This document shows, piece after piece, positions 15,966-24,023 of a DNA stretch of 64,000 bases (position 1 is the stretch's first letter; every line of letters starts with the position of its first letter). The translations under genes and the position numbers were made by a program. The stretch is from positions 5,643,501-5,707,500 of the forward strand of contig NZ_AP023262.1 in assembly GCF_016756615.1 (NCBI RefSeq), given 5' to 3'. The stretch comes from Mesorhizobium sp. L-8-3 (GTDB taxonomy: Bacteria; Pseudomonadota; Alphaproteobacteria; Rhizobiales; Rhizobiaceae). Under the pieces are notes generated by a model. The model saw only the letters and a program-made list of their open reading frames with translations. It did no database searches and had not been told where the DNA came from.

Positions 15966-17063
15966 ATGCTCCAGACACCCTATTATCTCATCGACAAGGC
16001 AAAGCTCCTCCGCAACATGGAGAAGATGGACCGGGTGCGGGAGAAATCGGGCGCGAAGGTCCTTCTGGCGTTGAAGTGCTTCGCCACCTGGTCTGTCTTC
16101 GACGTGATGCGCGAGCACATGGACGGCACGACCTCCTCATCGCTTTTCGAAGTCCGGCTGGGCCGGGAGAAGTTCGGTGGCGAGACCCATGCGTACAGCG
16201 TGGCCTACGGCGACGACGAGATCGACGAGGTGGTCGCCAATGCCGACAAGATCATCTTCAATTCCATCGGGCAGCTTGAGCGCTTCGCCGGGCGAACGGC
16301 CGGGCTGACCCGGGGGCTGCGGCTCAATCCCGGCGTCAGTTCGTCCAGCTTCGATCTCGCCGATCCGGCCCGCCCGTTCAGCCGGCTCGGCGAATGGGAC
16401 GCCGGCAAGGTCGCGGCGGTCATCGATCGCATCGACGGCTTCATGATCCACAACAACTGCGAGAACGCCGATTTCGACCTGTTCGACCGGATGCTGTCCG
16501 CGATCGAGGAGAAATTCGGCGGGCTGCTGCCGCAAGTCGGCTGGGTGAGCCTGGGCGGCGGCATCCATTTCACGGGCGAGGACTACCCGCTCGACGCCTT
16601 CTGCGGGCGTCTGAAGACCTTTGCGGAGCGTTACGGCGTGCAGGTCTACCTGGAACCGGGCGAAGCCTCCATCACCGGGAGCACCACTCTCGAAGTCACG
16701 GTGCTCGACACGCTCTTCAACGGCAAGCACCTCGCCATCGTCGACAGTTCGGTCGAGGCCCACATGCTCGACCTGCTGATCTATCGCCAGACCGCCAAGG
16801 TCGAACCCGATGCGGGCGGGCACAGCTACATGATCTGCGGCAAGTCGTGCCTGGCCGGCGACATCTTCGGCGAGTTCCGCTTCGCCGAAGCCTTGAAGGT
16901 CGGCGACCGTATCTCGATCCAGGATGCCGCCGGCTACACCATGGTGAAGAAGAACTGGTTCAACGGCGTGAGGATGCCGTCGATTGCTGTTCGCGAACTC
17001 GACGGCAGCACCAGGCTGGTCCGCGAATTCACCTTCGCGGACTACGAGCAGAGCCTCTCCTAG
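15966..17063 (+). CDS. nspC: carboxynorspermidine decarboxylase
   Basis: A 365-residue PLP enzyme of the alanine-racemase-fold decarboxylases. It removes CO2 from carboxynorspermidine or carboxyspermidine, the last step of the alternative polyamine route used by many alphaproteobacteria. The PLP lysine is K37 in LLALKCFATW; HNNCENADF near 160, SLGGGIHFTG near 196 and EPGEASITG near 225 are typical NspC motifs, and the C-terminal NWFNGVRMPSI is conserved. The dehydrogenase that makes its substrate starts 40 bases downstream, so the pair forms an operon. Orthologues in rhizobia act on carboxyspermidine, giving spermidine; which chain length is used here cannot be told from sequence. Confidence 0.93.
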   Translation: MLQTPYYLIDKAKLLRNMEKMDRVREKSGAKVLLALKCFATWSVFDVMREHMDGTTSSSLFEVRLGREKFGGETHAYSVAYGDDEIDEVVANADKIIFNSIGQLERFAGRTAGLTRGLRLNPGVSSSSFDLADPARPFSRLGEWDAGKVAAVIDRIDGFMIHNNCENADFDLFDRMLSAIEEKFGGLLPQVGWVSLGGGIHFTGEDYPLDAFCGRLKTFAERYGVQVYLEPGEASITGSTTLEVTVLDTLFNGKHLAIVDSSVEAHMLDLLIYRQTAKVEPDAGGHSYMICGKSCLAGDIFGEFRFAEALKVGDRISIQDAAGYTMVKKNWFNGVRMPSIAVRELDGSTRLVREFTFADYEQSLS

Positions 17064-17103
17064 GCTCATTTTTTCCCAACTGCGAAAGGAAACATCCCCC
17101 GGA

Positions 17104-18345
17104 ATGAAGAAGAACGTTCTCATCATCGGCGCCGGCGGCGTGGCACAGGTCGTTGCGCACAAGTGCGCCCAGAACAACGATGTGCTGGGCGATATCCATA
17201 TCGCGTCACGCACCGTGGAAAAGTGCCGCAGGATCGTGGATTCCATTCGCGAGAAGAAGAGCTTGAGGATTTCCGGCACGCTGGCCGCTCATGCTCTCGA
17301 CGCGATGGACGTCGAAGCCGTCAAGGCGCTGATCGTGAAAACGGAAAGCCGCATCGTCATCAATGTCGGCTCGACCTTCGTGAACATGTCGGTGCTTTCC
17401 GCATGCATCGCGACGGGAGCGGCTTACATCGACACGGCGATCCACGAGGATCCGATGAAGATCTGCGAGACGCCGCCATGGTATGCCAACTACGAATGGA
17501 AGCGGCGGGCGGAATGCGAGGCAGCAGGGATCACCACGATCCTCGGTGCCGGCTTCGATCCCGGCGTGGTGAACGCCTATGCCGCGCTGGCGCGGGACGC
17601 CTATTTCGACCGCATCGATTCTATCGACATCGTCGACGTCAATGCGGGCAATCATGGGCGCTACTTCGCGACCAATTTCGATCCGGAGATCAACTTCCGC
17701 GAATTCACCGGAGAGGTCTGGTCATGGCAGAACGGTGGCTGGACGTCGAACCAAATGTTCGAGATCCGCAAGGACTGGGACCTGCCCGTGGTGGGTGTGA
17801 GCCCGACCTACATGACCGGCCATGATGAGATCCATTCGCTGTCGCGGAATCTCGGCGTGCCTGATATCCGCTTCTGGATGGGCTTCGGCGAACGCTACAT
17901 CACGGTGTTCACCGTATTGAAGAATCTCGGCCTCCTGTCGGAGCGGCCCGTGACGACGGCCGAGGGCCAGCAGGTCGTGCCACTCAAGGTCGTCAAGGCC
18001 GTGTTGCCGGATCCTTCTTCACTGGCACCGGACTATACCGGCAAGACCTGCATCGGCGACTTCGTCAAGGGTACGAAGGATGGCAAGGAGCGCGAGATCT
18101 TCATCTACAACGTGGCCGACCATGCCGAAGCCTACGCGGAAGTCGGCAGCCAGGGCATTTCCTATACGGCCGGCGTGCCTGCAGCGGCCGCGGCCGTTCT
18201 GGTGGCCGCCGGCGCCTGGGATGTGAAGAAGATGGTGAATGTCGAGGAACTGCCGCCCGTGCCCTTCCTCGGGCTGCTCGACCGCATGGGCCTGCCGACC
18301 CGCATCAGGGACGAACAGGGCGATCGTCTACTGGACTTCGCCTGA
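17104..18345 (+). CDS. carboxynorspermidine synthase (saccharopine dehydrogenase family)
   Basis: A 413-residue NADPH-dependent enzyme that condenses aspartate semialdehyde with a diamine and reduces the Schiff base to carboxy(nor)spermidine. The Rossmann motif IIGAGGVAQVVAHKCAQN opens the protein; INVGSTFVNMSVLSACI and ILGAGFDPGVVNAYAA are CANSDH hallmarks. Lengths match the family (about 400). It is the second gene of the polyamine operon with nspC and is followed by a perfect 11-bp hairpin. The ATG at 17104 is preceded by GAAAGGAAAC; the frame open upstream overlaps nspC and is a shadow. Confidence 0.92.
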   Translation: MKKNVLIIGAGGVAQVVAHKCAQNNDVLGDIHIASRTVEKCRRIVDSIREKKSLRISGTLAAHALDAMDVEAVKALIVKTESRIVINVGSTFVNMSVLSACIATGAAYIDTAIHEDPMKICETPPWYANYEWKRRAECEAAGITTILGAGFDPGVVNAYAALARDAYFDRIDSIDIVDVNAGNHGRYFATNFDPEINFREFTGEVWSWQNGGWTSNQMFEIRKDWDLPVVGVSPTYMTGHDEIHSLSRNLGVPDIRFWMGFGERYITVFTVLKNLGLLSERPVTTAEGQQVVPLKVVKAVLPDPSSLAPDYTGKTCIGDFVKGTKDGKEREIFIYNVADHAEAYAEVGSQGISYTAGVPAAAAAVLVAAGAWDVKKMVNVEELPPVPFLGLLDRMGLPTRIRDEQGDRLLDFA

Positions 18346-18353
18346 TCGATATC

Positions 18354-18384
18354 CTCCCTGCCGCCCTATCGGAGCGGCAGGGAG
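18354..18384 (+). terminator. hairpin after the polyamine operon
   Basis: A perfect 11-bp stem, CTCCCTGCCGC paired with GCGGCAGGGAG, around a 9-base loop, starting nine bases after the dehydrogenase stop. No T-run follows, so this would be a stability or Rho-assisted terminator. It lies between convergent genes and could serve dadX as well. Confidence 0.55.
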
Positions 18385-18511
18385 ATGCCGTCACCCCTTC
18401 GGTCATCATGAGCCGCGCCATTCGTGGCAGACGAAGGACGCAACCCGGCTTGGAGTGTTTCCCGCTTGGCGACACATATGCCGAGTTGACCAGTGCGGAC
18501 GGGGACACTCG

Positions 18512-19615
18512 TCAGGCGGCCGCGCCCACGTAGCGCCGGTGGAACCGGCGTCCCAGGCTGGTGAGCACCTCGTAGCCGATCGTGCCGGTCGCGGACGCGA
18601 CCTGGTCGACCGTCTGCTCCGGGCAGATCAAATCGACCAGCGCACCCTCGTGCAGATCGTTCTTCCGGCACTCGGTCGCGTCGAGAATGATGCTGTCCAT
18701 CGAAACCCGGCCGATGAAGGGGAGCCGCAGCCCGTCGAGATAGGCCGCCGCCGTTGCACAGCGGCGCCAGCCGTCGGCATAGCCGAGCGAGATGGTCGCG
18801 AGACGCATAGGACCGTCCGCTCGCGCCGTGTGGCCGTACCCTATGCCGGTCTGCGCGGGGACATCCCTGAGTTGCAGGACCCTCGCCGAAAGATGGACGA
18901 CCGGCCGCATCGGATTGGGAGCCAACGGGGTGGGATTGATTCCGTAAAGGGCCGCCCCCGGGCGCGCGAGATCATGGTGGAAGCCGGTTCCGAGGAAGAT
19001 GCCTGACGAGTTGGCCAGAGATGCCGGAGCCGGCGGCAACAAGGCGCGCAGGCGATCGAATTCGCGCCGCTGCATGCCATTGGCCGGGTGGTCCGGCTCG
19101 TCGGCGCAAGCAAGATGGCTGAGCACGGTCACGACCTCGATCGGCTCGAGCAGGCTCCGGTCGGCCGCGAGAAGCTCCACCTCGCGGGACGCGAGCCCGA
19201 GCCGCGACATACCGCTGTCCAACTGCAGCGCGGCCGGCAGTTTCCGATCGGCTTCCACGGCACGCTCCCGCCAGGCGGCGAGTTCGCGCAGGCTGTTGAT
19301 CACGGGAACGAGGCCGGCGTCGAGGAACACCTCCTCCGTTCCGGCCGGCATGCCATTGAGCACGAGGATACGGGCGTGCGGCAGTCCCTCGCGCAGCACC
19401 AGCCCCTCCTCGACATGAGCGACGAAGAAGGAGCGGCAGCCAGCCGCCCGCAAGGCCGATGCGACCTCGACGGCGCCGAGGCCGTAGGCGTCGGCCTTCA
19501 CCACGGCACTACATTCCGTGCCGCCGAGCCGGCCGCGCAGGAGGGTGTAGTTGGAGGCGATCGCTTCGAGATCGACCGTCAGGACCGCGCCTGCGCGCTC
19601 GAACGGCGTGTTCAT
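18512..19615 (-). CDS. dadX: alanine racemase, catabolic (DadX-type)
   Basis: A 367-residue PLP alanine racemase. The PLP lysine is K40 in VVKADAYGLG; the opposite-face Tyr lies in TGIGYGHTARADGP, and GRVSMDSIILD is the C-terminal signature. It interconverts L- and D-alanine in the cytoplasm. Its ATG overlaps the stop of dadA by four bases, so it is the second gene of a dadA-dadX operon in which L-alanine is racemised and then oxidised to pyruvate. A biosynthetic alr, if any, would be elsewhere. No Lrp-type regulator gene is adjacent. Confidence 0.92.
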   Translation of the reverse strand: MNTPFERAGAVLTVDLEAIASNYTLLRGRLGGTECSAVVKADAYGLGAVEVASALRAAGCRSFFVAHVEEGLVLREGLPHARILVLNGMPAGTEEVFLDAGLVPVINSLRELAAWRERAVEADRKLPAALQLDSGMSRLGLASREVELLAADRSLLEPIEVVTVLSHLACADEPDHPANGMQRREFDRLRALLPPAPASLANSSGIFLGTGFHHDLARPGAALYGINPTPLAPNPMRPVVHLSARVLQLRDVPAQTGIGYGHTARADGPMRLATISLGYADGWRRCATAAAYLDGLRLPFIGRVSMDSIILDATECRKNDLHEGALVDLICPEQTVDQVASATGTIGYEVLTSLGRRFHRRYVGAAA

Positions 19616-20865
19616 GCCGCATACCGATCCATGGCGAGTTCGCTTGCGTCGATCTCTGGCTGCTGGCCCGAAATGATGTCGGCGATGATACGCCCCGAAC
19701 CGCAGGCCATGGTCCAGCCCAGCGTTCCATGTCCCGTGTTGAGGTAGAGATTGGCAATGCTTGTGCCACCGATGATCGGCGTGCCGTCCGGGGTCATCGG
19801 GCGCAGGCCGGTCCAGAAAGTCGCCTCGCCGACCGAGCCTCCCCTGCCGAAAAGGTCGGAGAAGGAATGCTCGAGCGCCCCTCGCCGCGATCCGCGCAGC
19901 GCCAGGTCGTAACCCGCGATCTCGGCGGTGCCGCCCACCCGGATGCGGTCGCCGAGCCGGGTGATGGCGACCTTGTAGGTCTCGTCCATGACGGTCGAGA
20001 CCGGGGCGCCGCCTTCGTCGCGGATCGGAATGGTGAGCGAGTAACCCTTGACCGGATAGACGGGAATGCGGATTCCCAAGGGGCGCAGCAACAGCGGCGA
20101 ATAGCTTCCCATGGCCACGACGAACACATCGGCCTCCACCAGCCCGCTGTCCGTGCGCACGGCCTTCACGCGGCGTCCGTCGGTGAGGATTTCACGGACG
20201 GCCGTGCCGTAGCGGAAATCGACGGTGTCGGAAACGAGCCCGGCGAGCCTGCCGGTGAACATATGGCAGTCGCCGGTCTCGTCGCCGGGAAGACGAAGCC
20301 CGCCGACGAACTTTCCGCGCACGTGGGCAAGCGCGGGCTCCGCTGCGATGCACCCCGCCGGATCCAGCACCTCGAAGGGCACGCCGAACTTCCCGAGCAC
20401 CTCGACGTCGCCGCCGATGCCGTCCAGTTGCTGCTGCGTCCGGAACAGTTGGAGTGTCCCCTTGCTGCGCTCGTCATAGGCGATGCCGGTCTCGGAACGG
20501 AGGTCGCGCAGGCAGTCGCGGCTGTATTCGGCGATCGGCACCATGCGCGCCTTGTTCACGGCGTAGCGGGCTGACGTGCAGTTGCGCAGCATCTTGAAGA
20601 GCCACGACCACATGGCCGGATCGAGCTTCGGACGGACTGCGAGAGGGCCGTGGCGCATCAGCAGCCACTTGACGGCCTTGACGGGAACGCCGGGGCCGGC
20701 CCAGGGCGAGGAATAGCCGGGCGAGACCTCGCCTGCGTTGGCGAAGCTGGTTTCGAGGCCCGGGCCCTTCTGCCGGTCAAGCACTGTGACCTGGTGACCG
20801 GCCCTGGCGAGATAATAGGCGGTGGTCACGCCGATGACCCCACCGCCGAGTACGACGACTCTCAA
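19612..20865 (-). CDS. dadA: D-amino acid dehydrogenase small subunit
   Basis: A 417-residue FAD flavoprotein oxidising D-alanine and other D-amino acids to 2-oxo acids, feeding electrons to the membrane quinone pool. The N-terminus MRVVVLGGGVIGVTTAYYL is the FAD Rossmann motif, followed by VLDRQKGPGLETSFANAG, a DadA hallmark; the C-terminal GHGTLGWTMACGSG is the FAD-binding end. It is translationally coupled to dadX. The ATG has only a modest ribosome site (CAGGAG). No obvious regulator or operator is seen upstream. Confidence 0.93.
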   Translation of the reverse strand: MRVVVLGGGVIGVTTAYYLARAGHQVTVLDRQKGPGLETSFANAGEVSPGYSSPWAGPGVPVKAVKWLLMRHGPLAVRPKLDPAMWSWLFKMLRNCTSARYAVNKARMVPIAEYSRDCLRDLRSETGIAYDERSKGTLQLFRTQQQLDGIGGDVEVLGKFGVPFEVLDPAGCIAAEPALAHVRGKFVGGLRLPGDETGDCHMFTGRLAGLVSDTVDFRYGTAVREILTDGRRVKAVRTDSGLVEADVFVVAMGSYSPLLLRPLGIRIPVYPVKGYSLTIPIRDEGGAPVSTVMDETYKVAITRLGDRIRVGGTAEIAGYDLALRGSRRGALEHSFSDLFGRGGSVGEATFWTGLRPMTPDGTPIIGGTSIANLYLNTGHGTLGWTMACGSGRIIADIISGQQPEIDASELAMDRYAA

Positions 20866-21309
20866 TCTGTTCTCCTGCTGTCTCAGAGAGGAAATCCTCG
20901 ACCGCCGCGTGGCGATCGGATCTTGCGGATCGGCTGCGTGGATCGCGGAGGCGCCCGCCCGCGCGGACGCCCGGATCAGGGCCGAATTTTCAGGGTTTGG
21001 ATTTCAGACCCCCGGTCGCAGCCGTCGCCGCGCCAGGGCTAGGCGCATGCGATAAGGCTGCCCGCGTGATTGAGAAATCGAGCGCGGGTCCCGAACAAGC
21101 GGCCGGCAGCCTTGAGCCTTTTACCTGCCATCGGGTCGACAAGCCTTTTGCGATGGGCGCAAAATACGCGAACGGCCGCCGGATGCAAGAGCGGCTGAAT
21201 GCAGGCCGTTGTGCCACGCGCGAAGGGTCGCATGAAGCGCAAGGGCCGCCTCGCGCGGCGGCCCACGCCGCGTTTTCGCCAGCGAGCGTTTCCTCGCCTC
21301 GTACATCTC
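20866..21309. other. 444-base intergenic stretch between dadA and the YbaK gene
   Basis: No gene is supported; the open frames here are short and lack family patterns. An 8-bp hairpin (GGGCCGCC with GGCGGCCC, 21243-21264, six-base loop) lies downstream of the YbaK gene on the minus strand and may end its transcript. The dadA promoter must lie in the part near 20870-21000. Confidence 0.4.
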
Positions 21310-21774
21310 TCAGCCGCTGATATGCCCGTGCGGCATGCCATACATCAGCCGGCCGAAACCTTCGCCGCTGACATGGACGAGGCTGCGGTGATCGCCACCT
21401 TCGAAATAGACGTCGCTGCCGCCCTCGAGGCGCTCGTCGACCACGCATGCGACGCGATAGGGAGCTCCGAAGATGGGAACGGCGCCGGTGTCGCAATCGG
21501 GGAACAGTGTGCTCGCCTCCTCTTCGGTGGCCAGGTGCACCCGCTCGCCCAGCAAGGCGCTCACCTTGTCGAGATCGACCCGGCGCGAGGCGGGCACCAC
21601 GGCCAGAAGGTAGCCGTCGTCCCATTTCAGCACCACGCCCTTGGCGAGCGAGGCGCCGGGTACGTGGCTCGCCTCGGCAGTCATGGCCGAAGAGCCGGTC
21701 CTGCTATGCCGGGCTATGTCGTATTGGACATGATTGTCCTCGAGGTATTCCTGCATCGTCATTGAGATACCCAT
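21310..21774 (-). CDS. YbaK/EbsC-domain protein (aminoacyl-tRNA deacylase-like)
   Basis: A 154-residue single-domain member of the YbaK/ProX editing family, which hydrolyse mischarged aminoacyl-tRNAs in trans. The N-terminus MTMQEYLEDNHVQYDIARH, the central LAKGVVLKWDDGYLLAVVPA with its conserved Lys, and the C-terminal VYFEGGDHRSLVHVSG fit a subgroup annotated as 'aminoacyl-tRNA deacylase and HDOD-like regulators'. The precise tRNA is unknown. I start at the ATG giving MGISMTMQEY; the open frame to 21876 is not family-like. It is a single-gene unit. Confidence 0.8.
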   Translation of the reverse strand: MGISMTMQEYLEDNHVQYDIARHSRTGSSAMTAEASHVPGASLAKGVVLKWDDGYLLAVVPASRRVDLDKVSALLGERVHLATEEEASTLFPDCDTGAVPIFGAPYRVACVVDERLEGGSDVYFEGGDHRSLVHVSGEGFGRLMYGMPHGHISG

Positions 21775-21902
21775 GACCGTTCCTTTCGCATCGTGCATGG
21801 CGGCCGGTGCGCAAGGTGGATGGCGGCGGGTTCCTCGGCGTCGGACGGATGCCTCCGGGGCGCCAAGCCGGCCCATCGCCAGACCGCCGGCCGGTCACCG
21901 TC

Positions 21903-21924
21903 CGGCCCGCCCGAAGGCGGGCCG
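21903..21924 (-). terminator. hairpin with UUCG loop downstream of the alpha/beta hydrolase gene
   Basis: A perfect 9-bp stem (CGGCCCGCC with GGCGGGCCG). On the minus strand the loop is TTCG closed by C-G, an exceptionally stable tetraloop. It lies about 110 bases after the hydrolase stop, in the direction of its transcription. No T-run follows. Confidence 0.5.
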
Positions 21925-22033
21925 ATCTATGGTCAAATGTTACACCAGCCGATAGGATGCGGCAAGGAAACCGGGCGCTTCGCTTATCGTGTCGGACGGC
22001 GATCCAGATCGCTTTTCCGCCGATGAGATTCGT

Positions 22034-22981
22034 TCATTTCGCGCTCCCGGCCTGGACCTCCGCCCAGCTCTTCGCCGCGGTCTCGCCGTTCAGGAACGGC
22101 AGAACGGTAGGGACGAGTTCCGGCCCGAAGAACATGTCGTAATGGGTGCGGTTGGGGATGATGGCGAGCCGGTTCTGCGAGATGTTCTCGCGCATCCAGC
22201 CGGCGTCCTTCAGGCCGCCGCCGAGAAGCTGGTAGAATTGAACGATATGCTCCGGCCGATACATGTCGCTGTCGCCATAGACCAGCATGACGGGCATCTT
22301 CAGCGTCTTCACCTCCTGCGACCAGTCATAGGGCTTGCGCATCATCTCGCCCATGCGGTCGAGCAGCCGCGGAAAGTCCGCAGGGTTCGGCGCAATGGCC
22401 ATGTAGGACTTGTACATGGGCGTGTCCTTCATCGCATCGGCCATGGATGCGCCGACCTGAGCCTGCATCGGCAACATCTCGGGATAGAAGCCGTCCTGCG
22501 CATAACCTGCCGAGACGACTGCCAGGCTCCGCACCATTTCAGGATGCTGTATGGCGAGGCGCAGGCCCGCACCCCCGCCGAAGGAATAGCCCAGCACGTC
22601 GACCTTCTCGTAGCCGATCTTCTTCAGGAGCACCGAGAGATCGTCGCCGATCGCCTTGTGGTCGATCGGCCGCTCGCCGAGCGTCGTGCGGCCGTGGCCC
22701 TGCAGGTCGACCGCGATGACCTGCCTGTCCGCCTCGAGGCTCGGCATGATGGGCGCGAACATGTCGATCGATCCGAGCCCGCCATGAAGCAGCAGGAGCG
22801 GCTCGCCTTGTCCGCGTATCTCATAGTAGTAGTTGATGCCGTCGATCATGACGTGGCCGGTCTCGGCCGGGGCCTGAGCGCCAACAACCATCGGCTTTGC
22901 GTCCTCCGCGACGGCCGCGCTCGTTGGAGCGAGAACGGCAAGCGCGGAAGCGGCGAGTGCGATGAGGGTGGATTTCAGCAT
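22034..22981 (-). CDS. exported alpha/beta hydrolase
   Basis: A 315-residue alpha/beta-hydrolase with a Sec signal peptide (residues 1 to about 25, ending SAAVAEDA). The oxyanion HGG is in LLLLHGGLGS, the nucleophile is S133 in GYSFGGG, the acid lies in VYGDSDMYRP and the base in PNRTHYDMF, so the triad is complete. The substrate is unknown. I place the start at MLKSTLIALAA behind GGGAGAT; the longer frame to 23137 reaches into the neighbouring gene. It is 116 bases downstream of the AHSA1 gene on the same strand, possibly co-transcribed. Confidence 0.83.
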   Translation of the reverse strand: MLKSTLIALAASALAVLAPTSAAVAEDAKPMVVGAQAPAETGHVMIDGINYYYEIRGQGEPLLLLHGGLGSIDMFAPIMPSLEADRQVIAVDLQGHGRTTLGERPIDHKAIGDDLSVLLKKIGYEKVDVLGYSFGGGAGLRLAIQHPEMVRSLAVVSAGYAQDGFYPEMLPMQAQVGASMADAMKDTPMYKSYMAIAPNPADFPRLLDRMGEMMRKPYDWSQEVKTLKMPVMLVYGDSDMYRPEHIVQFYQLLGGGLKDAGWMRENISQNRLAIIPNRTHYDMFFGPELVPTVLPFLNGETAAKSWAEVQAGSAK

Positions 22982-23097
22982 GATGATCTCCCTTGCCGGC
23001 GCACTGAGCGCCGCGCATCGATGGTGTTTCTGGAATATCGAAATGGTTTGAGGTCGCGCCGCGCTTGAAGCAGCCGCGGCGCGGTCGAAGAGGCCGG

Positions 23098-23571
23098 TTA
23101 CAACCGCTTGGCCACGGCTTCGAGCTGGTCGGCGCACTGGCCCCAGCCCTCATGGAAGCCCATCTTCTCGTGCGTTTCCCTGTCCGCGACGCTCCAATGC
23201 AGCGCCCGCGCCGTGTAGCGCGTCTTGCCGTCCTCGTCCTCGAAGGTCAGCACCGCCGTGAAGAACGGCTTTTCCGACGGCTCCCAGGCAGCGGAATAGG
23301 CGTCGGTGATGACCAGCTTCCGGTTCGGCACGACTTCGAGATAGACGCCGCGGTTCGGGAACTCGTTGCCGTCCGGATCGCTCATCACGACCAGATTGGC
23401 GCCGCCGGGCCGCACGTCCAGTTCGGCGTGGGGCGTCGACCAGGGTTTCGGCGCGAACCACTGCTTCAGGATCTCAGCGTCGGTCCAGGCGCGGTAGACC
23501 TTTTCGCGCGGCGCGTCGATGAGGCGGGACAGGACGAGTTCGCGATCGGAAACGGGGGTGGAGGCCATCAT
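23098..23571 (-). CDS. SRPBCC / AHSA1-domain protein
   Basis: A 157-residue START-like (SRPBCC) protein of the AHSA1 group. RLIDAPREKVYRAWTDAEIL is the standard N-terminal helix, LKQWFAPKPWSTPHAELDVR and GGANLVVMSDPDG follow, and EGWGQCADQLEAVA is the C-terminal helix. These small cytosolic proteins bind hydrophobic ligands and are often paired with an ArsR-type regulator; none is adjacent here. It may be transcribed with the exported hydrolase. Function unknown. Confidence 0.85.
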   Translation of the reverse strand: MMASTPVSDRELVLSRLIDAPREKVYRAWTDAEILKQWFAPKPWSTPHAELDVRPGGANLVVMSDPDGNEFPNRGVYLEVVPNRKLVITDAYSAAWEPSEKPFFTAVLTFEDEDGKTRYTARALHWSVADRETHEKMGFHEGWGQCADQLEAVAKRL

Positions 23572-23707
23572 TATTTCCTTCAGTTGAGGTGCCTATGACC
23601 GGACGTCGAACGAGCTGACCGGGAATCGACACGCCGAGCAAAAGAAAATTTCGAATCTTTTGGAGGTTCCATTCGCACCGCACCGGCAGGGGACTGAAGC
23701 CTGCCGC

Positions 23708-23956
23708 TCAGTGCTTCCTCGCCTGGACCAGATAGGCGTCGATCGTCGTCTCGCCCAGCCACTTGGCGGCTTCCAGCCGGTGCAGCCCTTCTACCAGGAC
23801 AAAGCGCTTGTCGTCGGCGCGCACCTGGATCGGCGTCTTCATGCCGTTTTCCAATATGTCCTCGGCGAGCAGCCGCACCGTCTCGGGATGCAGCGTCTTG
23901 CGCCGCGCCGCCGGCACATAGATGTCGTCGACCTTGATTTTCTGAACCCGCAGCAT
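23708..23956 (-). CDS. small stand-alone ParB/Srx-fold domain protein
   Basis: An 82-residue protein consisting only of the ParB N-terminal (ParB/Srx) fold: KVDDIYVPAARRKTLHPE, LAEDILENGMKTPIQVR and VLVEGLHRLEAAKWLGE. The last matches the GxHRxxA box of ParB/sulfiredoxin folds, which bind or cleave nucleotide phosphates. There is no helix-turn-helix or ParA gene, so it is not a partition system. Single-domain copies are common in rhizobial accessory DNA with no assigned role. Confidence 0.75.
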   Translation of the reverse strand: MLRVQKIKVDDIYVPAARRKTLHPETVRLLAEDILENGMKTPIQVRADDKRFVLVEGLHRLEAAKWLGETTIDAYLVQARKH

Positions 23957-24023
23957 CGAGAAGCCTCCAGGCGGTCAGCCTATCCGCATCGGGCCGACGG
24001 GGGAAAGGGGTACGATAGGCGCG

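Noticed and set aside
20990..21625. 211-codon minus frame between dadA and the YbaK gene
   Set aside because: It largely overlaps the YbaK gene in another frame and has Arg-rich shadow composition.
23708..23956. ParB-like gene as part of a partition or plasmid system
   Set aside because: Only the small N-terminal fold is present, with no ParA, helix-turn-helix or parS-like repeats around it.
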